Of a stretch of 64,000 bases of DNA, positions 8,799 through 17,125 are shown in pieces (the stretch's first letter is position 1; each line of letters starts with the position of its first letter). The notes under the pieces were generated by a model, which saw only the letters and a program-made list of their open reading frames with translations, did no database searches and was not told the DNA's origin. The translations under genes and the position numbers were made by a program. The DNA lies in the NCBI GenBank assembly GCA_028714855.1, contig JAQTLP010000008.1, positions 82,242 through 146,241 of the forward strand. Direction: 5' to 3'. Source of the stretch: Phycisphaerae bacterium (GTDB lineage Bacteria; Planctomycetota; Phycisphaerae; Sedimentisphaerales; Anaerobacaceae).

Positions 8799-8827
8799 AT
8801 TATACAGAAGAAGAGAAACTTTTGCAA
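8799..8827 (-). promoter_or_regulatory. leu operon promoter
   Basis: Minus strand: TTGCAA (8827-8822), a 17-nt spacer and a perfect TATAAT (8804-8799). The predicted start of transcription is close to 8790, right next to the leader-peptide ATG at 8789. Confidence 0.75.
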
Positions 8828-8914
8828 CAACTATTAAATATTTTTGCGGAATTTAGGAGGTTTGGGCAATGTGGGATAGCACCAAACGCGCAAGTTCGCG
8901 TTTTGGAATGGTAG

Positions 8915-8990
8915 AAAATGGTAAAAAGTTGTAAAAAATCGCTAAAAATGCGCGTAAAAGTGAGAGAAAATGCGCAAAAATGGTTGAAAA
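8915..8990. other. Phased A-tract array (predicted curved DNA)
   Basis: Eight A-tracts of 4-6 As are centred near 8916, 8925, 8935, 8946, 8957, 8968, 8978 and 8988, a mean step of about 10.3 bp. A-tracts in phase with the helix produce strong intrinsic curvature. The block fills the 350-nt gap between the divergent leu promoter and the GLUG-protein gene. Otherwise this gap holds only the leu promoter; no gene is seen in it. Confidence 0.6.
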
Positions 8991-9140
8991 TGTTGGATGA
9001 TTTTTTACCCCCCTGCGCATTTGATCGCGCGGAGCGAAGAAGAATTTTTGTTGCTCGGAGACGCAGGTTTTGTATAATAAAGAGTCAGTTCCAGTTACCA
9101 AGATTTGGCCTATCAGGAGGTTTTGCAGGAGGGCAGAAAA

Positions 9141-10667
9141 ATGGGTCGAGTGTTTTTTGCGGCAATTGTTTTCGGGGGGTTGGTGTTGTCGTCTATTTGC
9201 TTCGGTTATTCCGGCGGCTCGGGGACAGAGGAAGACCCATATCAAATTGCCACAGCCGAGGATATGAACCAAATCGGGCTCAATTACCAAGACTGGGACA
9301 AGCACTTTAAACTGACGGCTGATATAAACCTCTCTGCCTATACAGGCACACAGTTCAGCCGTATCGGCACCGACGACAAACACGCTTTCAGCGGTGTCTT
9401 TGACGGCAATAGGCACACAATTTCCAATTTCACATACACGGCAGAAAGTGGCGACTATATCGGCATTTTCGGTAATGTCAGCAATACAGGAAAAATCGAA
9501 AATGTCTCTCTTGTCGATGTAAACATAACCGGACACAATTATGTCGGCGGTCTGGTGGGAATCAACAACGGCAGTATCAGCAATTGCTATTCGACAGGTA
9601 CAGTCAGCGGTGGTTCTAATTCTTGGATTGTTGGCGGTCTGGTGGGATACAACCAAGGCACTATAGCAAATTGCCATTCGACAGGAACTGTCAGCGACTC
9701 TTCCTACTCTGATATGTTAGGCGGGCTGGTGGGATACAATAAAGGCACTATCGACAATTGCAATGCAAAAGGAGATGTCTCCGGTGGGTACAACTCGGTT
9801 TGTCTCGGCGGGCTGGTGGGGTGGAATGAAGGCGGCATAAGAAACTGCAATTCGACAGCTACCGTCACCAGCGACGGAGATTATTCATACTACCTCGGCG
9901 GGCTGGTGGGATATACCTATGGAGGAGGTATCCGTGAATGCAGTTCGACAGGCAATGTTACCGGCGGAGATTATTCATACTACCTCGGCGGGTTAATTGG
10001 AGGTAATGAACGGGCCGTCTTTATCATGTATTGTTATTCGACAGGAAATGTCCGTGGCGGATATGAATCAGATTATGTCGGCGGGCTGGTAGGGGAGAAT
10101 GCAAATGACAGCTATGTCATAGATTGCTATGCTACGGGTGAGGTTGCCGGGGACTATGATGTGGGCGGCTTAGTGGGTATAAACGACAATAGCTACATTG
10201 AAGAGTGTTACTCATCAGGCAGCGTGTCTGGGTATATGTATGTCGGCGGATTATTAGGCTGGAATAATGGAGGGACAACTACAGATTCATTTTGGGACAT
10301 TGAAACCAGCGGCCAATCATGGAGCGCCGGCGGGACGGGCAAAACCACCGCCGAAATGAAATTGAAAAGCACATTTACCGCAGCCAACTGGAGTTTTGCG
10401 GGCGATACGGCCAACAGCACGGATTATGTCTGGCGGATGTGTATAGACGGAGTGAACTATCCGCTTTTGTGGTGGCAGTTTAATATGGCAGATTTTACCT
10501 GTCCTGACGGCGTCAGTTTCATAGACTTTGCGATTCTGGCCAACGTCTGGCTAAGCGACCCTACTCAGGTCAACTGGAACGAGCGCTGTGACATTGCTGA
10601 ACCGCAGGACAGTGTCATTGATATCTTAGACCTTGCGGTATTCACACAATACTGGCTTGAGGATTAA
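9141..10667 (+). CDS. Secreted GLUG-repeat protein with dockerin-like C terminus
   Basis: About 508 aa. Start chosen at ATG 9141 because AGGAGG lies 8 nt before it; an upstream in-frame ATG at 9105 lacks an SD. A signal peptide (MGRVFFAAIVFGGLVLSS) is followed by GSGTEEDPYQIATAEDMNQIG, the usual lead-in to GLUG repeats. About nine repeats follow with the core VGGLVGxNxGxIxNCYSTGxVSG (residues about 135-400), predicting a right-handed beta-helix. The last 60 residues contain two loop-helix units (PDGVSFIDFAILANVWL and DSVIDILDLAVFTQYWL) like the dockerin-type EF-hand tails common on planctomycete secreted proteins. Likely extracellular or surface-bound, perhaps in polysaccharide or cell adhesion; substrate unknown. 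Confidence 0.85.
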   Translation: MGRVFFAAIVFGGLVLSSICFGYSGGSGTEEDPYQIATAEDMNQIGLNYQDWDKHFKLTADINLSAYTGTQFSRIGTDDKHAFSGVFDGNRHTISNFTYTAESGDYIGIFGNVSNTGKIENVSLVDVNITGHNYVGGLVGINNGSISNCYSTGTVSGGSNSWIVGGLVGYNQGTIANCHSTGTVSDSSYSDMLGGLVGYNKGTIDNCNAKGDVSGGYNSVCLGGLVGWNEGGIRNCNSTATVTSDGDYSYYLGGLVGYTYGGGIRECSSTGNVTGGDYSYYLGGLIGGNERAVFIMYCYSTGNVRGGYESDYVGGLVGENANDSYVIDCYATGEVAGDYDVGGLVGINDNSYIEECYSSGSVSGYMYVGGLLGWNNGGTTTDSFWDIETSGQSWSAGGTGKTTAEMKLKSTFTAANWSFAGDTANSTDYVWRMCIDGVNYPLLWWQFNMADFTCPDGVSFIDFAILANVWLSDPTQVNWNERCDIAEPQDSVIDILDLAVFTQYWLED

Positions 10668-10716
10668 AACTCAAAATAGTGTATCGCGTCGCCGTGAGCA
10701 GCGAGGGGTAAACAAA

Positions 10717-10731
10717 TCCGCCTGGGGCGGA
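10717..10731. repeat. Short dispersed palindrome TCCGCC-TGG-GGCGGA
   Basis: A perfect 6-bp stem with a 3-nt loop, about 50 nt after the GLUG gene. The same stem with another loop occurs at 19403-19417, and related GC-rich palindromes occur at 18433, 19323, 21513, 48837 and 50382. Confidence 0.5.
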
Positions 10732-10741
10732 CAAGTCCTTC

Positions 10742-10769
10742 TTGCAATTCGACAATTGTGCGCTAAAAT
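10742..10769 (+). promoter_or_regulatory. Promoter of the S41 peptidase gene, predicted leaderless
   Basis: TTGCAA (10742-10747), a 16-nt spacer and TAAAAT (10764-10769). The ATG at 10776 is only 6 nt after the -10 box. There is no room for an SD. A near-identical copy of this promoter lies at 12169-12196. Confidence 0.65.
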
Positions 10770-10775
10770 TGGGGT

Positions 10776-12143
10776 ATGGAAAAACCACTCAATAAAATCA
10801 TTGCGGTGATTATACTTTTATTTTCTTTGGAGGCAGGGGTATCGGGCGCGCCACCGAAAATCATCAATACGGTGCCTGAAAATGGTTCACAGGATGTGAA
10901 CTCCAATCTGCGACAGATTCGCATTGTCTTCGACCAAGATATGGACCAAAACGGCTATTCGATATGCGGAGGCGGAGAGAATTATCCTAAAACAATCGGA
11001 AACCCGCGATGGGTTAACAAACGCACGATTGTAATGCGGGTGAAGCTTATTCCAAACCATGATTATCAGCTAAGCATCAACTGCCCAAACTTCAAGAATT
11101 TCAAGAATACCAAAGGTGAATCGGCCGAGCCGTATCCGATTGAATTTAAGACCAGCTCAGATAAAGCAGGAGCCAAAGCTGAGAATCTCAGCGTCGCAGA
11201 AAACGCAGAGGCGACAGAAGAGCTGCGCAAAGCTATCGATGAGAAGTACTCGTATCGCGACCTTCGTAAGTTTGATTGGGACAGGCTGTTCGACAGGTAC
11301 AGCCGGGCAATGAAGGTCGCCAAAACGCCGGAAGCATTTGCGGAGGCAGCAGCGGAGATGCTTGCCAATGCGGGAGATGCGCACATCTGGGTTAAGATTG
11401 GCGAAAAAAATGCTAAGGGGAAATTCAGGAGGAGTGTTACTGAAAATTACAATCTAAAAATTTTGGAAAAAACAGTTCGCGGGTGGCGGAAGCGCAGCGA
11501 TGCGGTATTTACCGGGCAATTCAACGACGGGATCGGTTATATTCTTATTGACAGCTGGTCCCGTGAACGTAAGGAGGCGCTCGAGGAGGCCTATAAGGCG
11601 ATAGAGAAGTTTGCCGATGCACCGGGACTTATAATCGATGTTCGCAGCAACAGCGGTGGTGCTGAGCCGCTTGCGGAGGAATTTGCGGGCTGTTTTATCG
11701 ACGAGCCGAAGGTTTATGCCCGGCATGTGTATCGTAATGTTCGTGAGCCGGGAGGATTTACCAAGCCGAATAATCGCATTCTGGAGCCGAGCGAGGGGCG
11801 GCCGAAGTATCGCGGCAAGATAGCCGTGCTTACGGGGCCGGTGAATATGAGCAGCTGCGAGGCGTTTCTTTTGATGATGAAGCAGGTTTCTGGCTGTAAA
11901 CTTATTGGCGAGAAATCTTACGGCAGTTCGGGTAATCCCAAGCCGACCGAACTGGGCAACGGTGTGACGGTATTTTTGCCATCGTGGAAAGCTATGCGGC
12001 CTGACGGGACGTGCTTTGAGGGCGAGGGTATTGCTCCGGATATTCTTATTAAAACGACGAAGACAGAACTTAACAGCCGGGATGCTGTTCTCGAAGCTGC
12101 GTTGAAGTGGCTGCGTGAGTCCCAAATGACCCCTGCGAGGTGA
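10776..12143 (+). CDS. Secreted S41 (tail-specific/CtpA-type) peptidase with N-terminal Ig-like domain
   Basis: 455 aa. A signal peptide ends near VSGAPPK. Residues about 26-125 are a Big_5-type Ig-like domain (TVPENGSQDVNSNLRQIRI, FDQDM, TIVMRVKLIPNHDYQLSI). The S41 core follows: GIGYILIDSW, a strand ending IIDVRSNSGGAEP, then the serine motif GPVNMSSCEAFLLM and the lysine motif GEKSYGSSG, i.e. the Ser/Lys dyad of C-terminal processing peptidases. No PDZ domain is obvious, as in IRBP/tricorn-like S41 members. Probably an envelope or extracellular protease; substrate unknown. A promoter directly abuts the ATG. Confidence 0.82.
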   Translation: MEKPLNKIIAVIILLFSLEAGVSGAPPKIINTVPENGSQDVNSNLRQIRIVFDQDMDQNGYSICGGGENYPKTIGNPRWVNKRTIVMRVKLIPNHDYQLSINCPNFKNFKNTKGESAEPYPIEFKTSSDKAGAKAENLSVAENAEATEELRKAIDEKYSYRDLRKFDWDRLFDRYSRAMKVAKTPEAFAEAAAEMLANAGDAHIWVKIGEKNAKGKFRRSVTENYNLKILEKTVRGWRKRSDAVFTGQFNDGIGYILIDSWSRERKEALEEAYKAIEKFADAPGLIIDVRSNSGGAEPLAEEFAGCFIDEPKVYARHVYRNVREPGGFTKPNNRILEPSEGRPKYRGKIAVLTGPVNMSSCEAFLLMMKQVSGCKLIGEKSYGSSGNPKPTELGNGVTVFLPSWKAMRPDGTCFEGEGIAPDILIKTTKTELNSRDAVLEAALKWLRESQMTPAR

Positions 12144-12168
12144 TGGCGAGGCTAACCATAAATCCCAC

Positions 12169-12196
12169 TTGCAATCCGACAATTGTGCGCTAAAAT
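12169..12196 (+). promoter_or_regulatory. Duplicate copy of the 10742 promoter
   Basis: TTGCAA (12169-12174), a 16-nt spacer and TAAAAT (12191-12196); the spacer differs from the 10742 copy at one position only. Here no ATG follows the -10 box (the equivalent triplet is AAA). Transcripts would run about 110 nt to the methyltransferase gene. Both copies lie directly upstream of a gene. Confidence 0.55.
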
Positions 12197-12263
12197 GGGG
12201 GAAAATCATTAGTTATTAGTGCTTAGTCGTGAGTGGTTAGTTATTGGTATTTAGTGAATAAAA

Positions 12264-12285
12264 CCCTGCCATTAAAATGGCAGGG
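12264..12285. terminator. Strong hairpin between S41 gene and methyltransferase gene
   Basis: CCCTGCCAT (12264-12272) pairs perfectly with ATGGCAGGG (12277-12285) around TAAA. On the minus strand it is followed by TTTTATT, so it would act best as a minus-strand terminator; on the plus strand it is a leader stem-loop 25 nt upstream of the methyltransferase start. Confidence 0.45.
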
Positions 12286-12309
12286 CTAACCAAGTAAAAA
12301 ATATTCAAT

Positions 12310-13257
12310 ATGAACGCACTGCTTAACAAGATTATCTGCGGGGATTGTATAGAGATACTCGGCGAGGTCGGCGAGCCGTTTGCGGATTTGATATTCGCGG
12401 ATCCGCCTTTTAATATCGGGTATAAATACGACAAATACTACGACAAGGTCAAAAGCAAAAATTACATCGCATGGACGAAAGAGTGGCTGGGCGTTTGCAA
12501 AAAGGTCCTGAAGCCATCTGGCTCGTTTTATATAGCCATCGGCGATGAATATGCGGCAAACGTGAAGGTGATAGCGGATGAGCTTGGGCTTTTTATGCGG
12601 AACTGGATAATATGGCATTACACATTCGGCCAGCAGACGAAGATGAAATTTGCCCGCGCGCACACGCATATTTTTTACTTTGTAAACGATAAGAAGAATT
12701 TTACCTTTAACGAACACGCGGTTCGCGTGCCTTCGGACAGGCAACTAATTTACGGAGACAAGCGCGCCAATCCGAAAGGCAAGATGCCGGACGATGTCTG
12801 GGGGGAATTCTCGCGCGTATGCGGGACATTCAAGGAACGGGAAGAATGGCATCCGTGCCAGATGCCGGAGAGTCTGCTGAAAAGAATCATAGCGGTAAGC
12901 AGCAATACAGGAGATTGCGTGCTGGACCCATTCAGCGGGTCAGGGACAACTTTGGCAGCGGCGAAACAATTAGGCAGAAATTACGCCGGCGTGGAAATAT
13001 CCGAAGAGTATGTTGAAAAGACAAAAAAACGTTTAGCTCAATTAGGAAAGCAACATTGCGGGAATGAGTCTCTGAAACCAACGGAGATGGCTGAATTTAA
13101 ACGGCTTGTCAGTGAGACGACGATACCTGTCAGGGAGATTGCCGGCGACAAAAACCTTCTGGTTCTATTTACAAATCAATTTTCCGTGAGGATGAACAAC
13201 GGCAGGCGCTATAAGACAGAAGAGATAGCGACGGTTTTAAGGGATTCGGCCGATTGA
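12310..13257 (+). CDS. Orphan DNA methyltransferase (beta-class, N6-adenine or N4-cytosine)
   Basis: 315 aa. The catalytic motif IV is ADPPFNIGY (about residues 30-38) and the AdoMet motif I is LDPFSGSGTTLAAA (about 200-213), with catalytic motif preceding AdoMet motif, as in the beta class (HinfI, RsrI, CcrM). The motif KPSGSFYIAIGDEY follows motif IV. The C-terminal 70 residues (TEMAEFKRLVSETTIPVREIAG onward) may be a DNA-recognition extension. No restriction endonuclease gene is adjacent, so it is probably a solitary methylase with a regulatory or replication-linked role. Its stop overlaps the TTG start of lnt. Confidence 0.85.
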   Translation: MNALLNKIICGDCIEILGEVGEPFADLIFADPPFNIGYKYDKYYDKVKSKNYIAWTKEWLGVCKKVLKPSGSFYIAIGDEYAANVKVIADELGLFMRNWIIWHYTFGQQTKMKFARAHTHIFYFVNDKKNFTFNEHAVRVPSDRQLIYGDKRANPKGKMPDDVWGEFSRVCGTFKEREEWHPCQMPESLLKRIIAVSSNTGDCVLDPFSGSGTTLAAAKQLGRNYAGVEISEEYVEKTKKRLAQLGKQHCGNESLKPTEMAEFKRLVSETTIPVREIAGDKNLLVLFTNQFSVRMNNGRRYKTEEIATVLRDSAD

Positions 13258-14966
13258 AGAATACAGGGATGAAGAAAAATTTGCTGATTTTACTGGTGAT
13301 TGCCAGCAGTGCGGCGATGCTGACGGTGATACAGGCACCGTTTAGCTTGTCGTTTCTGGCGTGGTTTGCGCTGGTGCCGTTTATTATGGCGTGCTCGCCT
13401 GAGGTAAAAGCTTGGCGGTTATTTCTTACGGCTTACTTAGTTGCGCTTTGCTATTGGCTTGGGAACATTTACTGGATGTACCAGGTAACGCCGGGGGGGT
13501 GGATTGCGTTTTGTATGTACACAGGGCTACTTTGGCCTATAATGGCGGTTTGCCTGCGGTATTGCCGGGGAAAAAAGATACCGTTATTTTTAGCTGTGCC
13601 GGTTTTGATTGTCGGGGCTGAGCATTTTCAGGGGTTTTTATTAGGGGGCTTTTTCTGGCGGTTTTTGGCACACAGCCAATACGCCAATATCACGCTCATT
13701 CAAATAGCTGACATATTCGGCGCAGCGGGCGTTTCGTTTCTGATAGCAATGGTCAACGGGTTAGCGGCAGAACTGATAATCGCCGCCGAAGAGAAAAAGA
13801 TTTTTAAAATCGGTAATCTCCTGAAAGCCGCTTTGGTAGGCGGTGCGTTGGCCGGCGCTGTTATCTACGGGCGATACAGAATAAACGAATCGGACAAATA
13901 CATCAAAGCGGGACCTCTGGTCGCGGCGGTGCAGACAACCGTTCCGCAATCTGTCAAGAAATCGCATCAGTCGTCGGAGGAAATACTCGACGGGCTGCTG
14001 AAAAACAGCAGGGCAAGTATCGAAGCAGGCACGGAACTAGTGGTCTGGCCTGAGACAATGGTGCAGGCAACGCTGGACAAGAGGATACTAAATCGTATAA
14101 CCGATGAATACGACTGTAAAACGGTCGATAAAATTTTGAGAGAACATTCGAAGGGAAAAGTTTTTGTGCTCGCAGGGGCATACGGGGGCACATTAAAAAT
14201 TGGGGACGATTTCACCTTTGATTTAGCTGAAAGGTATAACTCGGCATTTCTGTATAAACCCGACGGCACGGCGGCGGATGAACAATACAGCAAGATTCAT
14301 TTAGTCGCCTTCGGGGAGTATATACCCTTCAAGAAAAGTTTTCCGCCGCTTTATAATCTGCTGATGAAATTTACGCCGTACGACTACGATTATACGCTGG
14401 ACGCAGGGAGCGAATACACTGTTTTCGAAATGACCGGCAAAGAAAAGCAGGTGTATAAATTCAGCGTGATGATTTGTTATGAGGATGCGGTGCCTGCGAT
14501 TGCGAGGAGATTTGCAATAGACGAAAAAGGCGGAAAGAACATCGACTGGCTCGTCAATATAAGCAACGACGGGTGGTTCGTGCGATTTGCAAATGGTAAA
14601 ATTTCTCCGAGCACCGAATTGGGCCAGCACGCAGCCATTTGCGTATTCAGGGCCGTTGAAAACAGACTTGCGGTGGTGCGGAGTGTTAATACAGGGATAA
14701 GCTGTTTAATCGATACGGTCGGCCGTATACGAAATGGTTATATCGCAGGGACTTTGCCGCATCAGGCGATGGCGAGGACAGGTATGGCAGGCTGGTTTGC
14801 CGATAGAGTGCCGATAGATAAAAGAAGCACATTTTTCAGCCGATACGGGCAATGGCTGGATTTTTGTTGCGCGGTCTGCTTTGTTTTGCTAATGATAATG
14901 CCGTCTTTGGGACGATTTCTTTTTAGAGAAGGACAAAAAAACAAGAATAGAAAGGCAAAAGGATGA
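13254..14966 (+). CDS. lnt: Apolipoprotein N-acyltransferase
   Basis: About 570 aa. Transfers an acyl chain to the N-terminal cysteine of lipoproteins in the inner membrane. An N-terminal block of about six membrane spans (residues 10-205) is followed by a nitrilase-type domain with the Glu-Lys-Cys triad: E267 in VVWPETM, K347 in YSKIHLVAFGEYIP and C408 in VMICYED, then a final span near the C terminus. Start: TTG at 13254, whose bases overlap the methyltransferase stop (TTGA), consistent with coupling; ATG 13269 is the alternative. It is coupled by ATGA overlap to a lipoprotein gene, a fitting substrate. Confidence 0.9.
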   Translation: MKNTGMKKNLLILLVIASSAAMLTVIQAPFSLSFLAWFALVPFIMACSPEVKAWRLFLTAYLVALCYWLGNIYWMYQVTPGGWIAFCMYTGLLWPIMAVCLRYCRGKKIPLFLAVPVLIVGAEHFQGFLLGGFFWRFLAHSQYANITLIQIADIFGAAGVSFLIAMVNGLAAELIIAAEEKKIFKIGNLLKAALVGGALAGAVIYGRYRINESDKYIKAGPLVAAVQTTVPQSVKKSHQSSEEILDGLLKNSRASIEAGTELVVWPETMVQATLDKRILNRITDEYDCKTVDKILREHSKGKVFVLAGAYGGTLKIGDDFTFDLAERYNSAFLYKPDGTAADEQYSKIHLVAFGEYIPFKKSFPPLYNLLMKFTPYDYDYTLDAGSEYTVFEMTGKEKQVYKFSVMICYEDAVPAIARRFAIDEKGGKNIDWLVNISNDGWFVRFANGKISPSTELGQHAAICVFRAVENRLAVVRSVNTGISCLIDTVGRIRNGYIAGTLPHQAMARTGMAGWFADRVPIDKRSTFFSRYGQWLDFCCAVCFVLLMIMPSLGRFLFREGQKNKNRKAKG

Positions 14967-15991
14967 AAATCGCAAGAACACTTACGGCTTATGCAGTTAT
15001 AACTTTCGCAGTATTTACCTTGGGCTGTAATGAATCCTTACGGAAGGAAACATACCCCCCTGCCGGCGGCTCGATAAGCGAGCTTTTGCCTGAAGCAAAC
15101 AAAATTATCCAGGAAAGTTTAAGCGACAGTGATCCGCTAATCAGGGCCAATACCATTGAAATTATCGCAGATACCAAACAAAGCAAACTGATGCCCAGGG
15201 TGCAGCGGCTGTTAGAAGACGATTTTGTGCCGGTCAGATTTGCAGCGGCCTTGGCCGTAGGAGATTTACAATACTCTCTTGCGGAAAACTCAGTAAAACG
15301 ATTGCTGAAAGATAACGATGAAAACGTCAGGATTGCGGCCGACTATGCGACGAGCAAACTTGGGACAGGCAGCGGTTTTAGTCTTGTTCGCCAAACGGTA
15401 GCCAGCAGCGACCAAACAGTCAGAGCCAACGCCGCTCTTTTATTGGGCAAAAGCGGCGACAAGAACTCGCTGAAATGGCTGTGGTGGACGCTGCAAAACA
15501 AAGATTCCGATTACAAAGCGAGATTTAATGCGGCAGAAGCCATAGCAAGACTCGGCGACGAACGGATAGACGAGAAGTTATTGGCGATGCTTATAAGCAC
15601 TTATGCCGACGACAGAGTTATGGGTATCAAGGCAATGGGTGCGCTTGGGACTGAAAAAGCCAAAAATTTTCTGATAACCAAACTCGACGACGATGTGCTT
15701 GAGGTCCGGCTCGCCGCAGCCGAGCAGCTCGGTATGCTCGGGGAAACCATAGGGGAGGCCGAGGTTCTCAAAGTTTTTACGAAAGATCTCACAGCCGGGA
15801 TGAATGAAGAGGAGCTCGAACGCGTCAATATGTTGACAGCCCTGGCGATAGGGCAAATCCGGACGGCATCTGTGACAAAATTTTTACCTCAACTTTTGAA
15901 AGATGAGTCGAAACTTGTCCGTATTGCTGCAGCCAAAGCCGTTATTCAATGCACAATAAAGGACCGAAACGCCAAAAAGGCCTCCTATTAA
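14963..15991 (+). CDS. HEAT-repeat lipoprotein
   Basis: 342 aa. A signal peptide ends in the lipobox FTLGC (Cys 22), so it should be lipidated. From about residue 50 to the end it consists of HEAT/Armadillo-type helical repeats (for example DSDPLIRANTIEIIAD, DDFVPVRFAAALAVG, DNDENVRIAADYA, DDVLEVRLAAAEQLG, DESKLVRIAAAKAV). No catalytic motif. Probably a protein-protein scaffold on the outer leaflet of a membrane. The start ATG overlaps the lnt stop (ATGA), so the two are translationally coupled. Confidence 0.85.
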   Translation: MKIARTLTAYAVITFAVFTLGCNESLRKETYPPAGGSISELLPEANKIIQESLSDSDPLIRANTIEIIADTKQSKLMPRVQRLLEDDFVPVRFAAALAVGDLQYSLAENSVKRLLKDNDENVRIAADYATSKLGTGSGFSLVRQTVASSDQTVRANAALLLGKSGDKNSLKWLWWTLQNKDSDYKARFNAAEAIARLGDERIDEKLLAMLISTYADDRVMGIKAMGALGTEKAKNFLITKLDDDVLEVRLAAAEQLGMLGETIGEAEVLKVFTKDLTAGMNEEELERVNMLTALAIGQIRTASVTKFLPQLLKDESKLVRIAAAKAVIQCTIKDRNAKKASY

Positions 15992-16080
15992 TTACCCGTA
16001 TTAATCCCCTATTGCCCTATTTTAACCGCCTACAGAGGGCTAATTTGTGCTATTTACCAATAAGGGAATGCAAAAATAGC

Positions 16081-16109
16081 TTGACTTTTTCGGACCTGAA
16101 ACGTAAAAT
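16081..16109 (+). promoter_or_regulatory. Promoter of the coiled-coil/mre gene cluster
   Basis: TTGACT (16081-16086), a 17-nt spacer and TAAAAT (16104-16109), about 85 nt upstream of the TTG start at 16195. The approximately 200-nt gap upstream of that gene holds nothing else recognised. Confidence 0.7.
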
Positions 16110-16194
16110 TATTCAACTGCAGGGTATATCAGCACGATATACAATCTGTGGCTGCAACACGTAATTTTAAGAAGAATAGTGAAAGGGTTTAATC

Positions 16195-17073
16195 TTGAGT
16201 ACGCTCACTAAGATTTTGATAGTTTTGTTGACGTTATCTTCCATTTTCCTTTGCGGTATTGTTGTAACTTATGTAGCCAATGCTGACAATTACAGGCAAA
16301 AATACGACGCCATAAAGACCGATAAGGACAGCTTAAGCAAAAAGGTCGAAGACTTGACCAAACAGGTCAACGAAAGCATCGAGCAGAAAAAGCAAACGGA
16401 AAGCAGACTTGGTGACGAAATCGCTTCACTGACTGCAAAAAAGGATGAATTGCAAACCAGCCTCGACAACGCTGAAAGAGAGAAAGCAGCCCTGCTTCAA
16501 AAAGTAAACAGCTGGACAAGCATCACAAAAGATTTCTACGAAACCAACGATAAACAGGGACAGTTACTGAAAAACACCCTCGAGGAGCTGAGTAAAACTC
16601 AAACAGAACAAGTCCGTCAGCGCAAAGAGCTGGATGAAACCACGAAGGTTCTTCAGGAAAAGATGGCGATAATAGAAACGCTGCAGGCAGAAAATAAACG
16701 CATAGTGGAAGAAAAGACGGGGTTACAAAACAAGGTAAACCAGTTCTTACAGCCTGTCGGCAAAACCGCCGCGTCCACTATGCCGGTTACACCAAGAACC
16801 GAGGCGGCCCGACCTGTTGAGATTGAAACTGAAGCAAGGGACATCGCCCTGCAGGGATTGGTAACGGCGGTGGATTTAAGAAATTCTATGGCGACCATAT
16901 CCATAGGAACAGCAGACGGGGTCAAAGAAGGTATGAGATTCCACGTGACCCGCGGCAATATGTTTCTCTGTGATCTGCTTATTGTGGATGCAGACGTAAA
17001 AGCAGCCGTCGGGGTAATGGAGCTTGTACAGCAGCAGCCAAATGTCGGCGATACCGTATCTACTAATTTATAA
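16195..17073 (+). CDS. Membrane-anchored coiled-coil protein with MreC-like beta domain
   Basis: 292 aa. TTG start supported by GAAAGGG 8 nt upstream. Residues 5-28 are a single N-terminal membrane span; about 30-185 form a long heptad-rich coiled coil (DKDSLSKKVEDLTKQVNES and so on); about 190-210 are a proline/threonine linker; 215-292 are a compact beta domain (ALQGLVTAVDLRNSMATISI, then ADGVKEGMRFHV, ending NVGDTVSTNL). The order membrane span, coiled coil, beta barrel copies the architecture of MreC, and the dGxxxGxxF turn resembles the one in the real MreC encoded at 18508. It lies directly upstream of mreB, so a role in the elongation complex is a reasonable inference. The family was not recognised by name. 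Confidence 0.75.
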   Translation: MSTLTKILIVLLTLSSIFLCGIVVTYVANADNYRQKYDAIKTDKDSLSKKVEDLTKQVNESIEQKKQTESRLGDEIASLTAKKDELQTSLDNAEREKAALLQKVNSWTSITKDFYETNDKQGQLLKNTLEELSKTQTEQVRQRKELDETTKVLQEKMAIIETLQAENKRIVEEKTGLQNKVNQFLQPVGKTAASTMPVTPRTEAARPVEIETEARDIALQGLVTAVDLRNSMATISIGTADGVKEGMRFHVTRGNMFLCDLLIVDADVKAAVGVMELVQQQPNVGDTVSTNL

Positions 17074-17125
17074 ACTTACCTGTAATCTGTAAGGGAAAAC
17101 CCTTCATACTATATGAGGTTAAGAT

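Noticed and set aside
8853..9677. 274-codon minus-strand ORF antisense to the GLUG gene start
   Set aside because: It lies opposite a gene with signal peptide, SD and clear repeats; its own translation is low-complexity and matches nothing, and it also runs across the phased A-tract region.
11454..12209. 251-codon minus-strand ORF opposite the S41 peptidase gene
   Set aside because: Shadow frame of a gene with recognisable catalytic motifs; no SD and Arg/Leu-rich composition typical of antisense frames.
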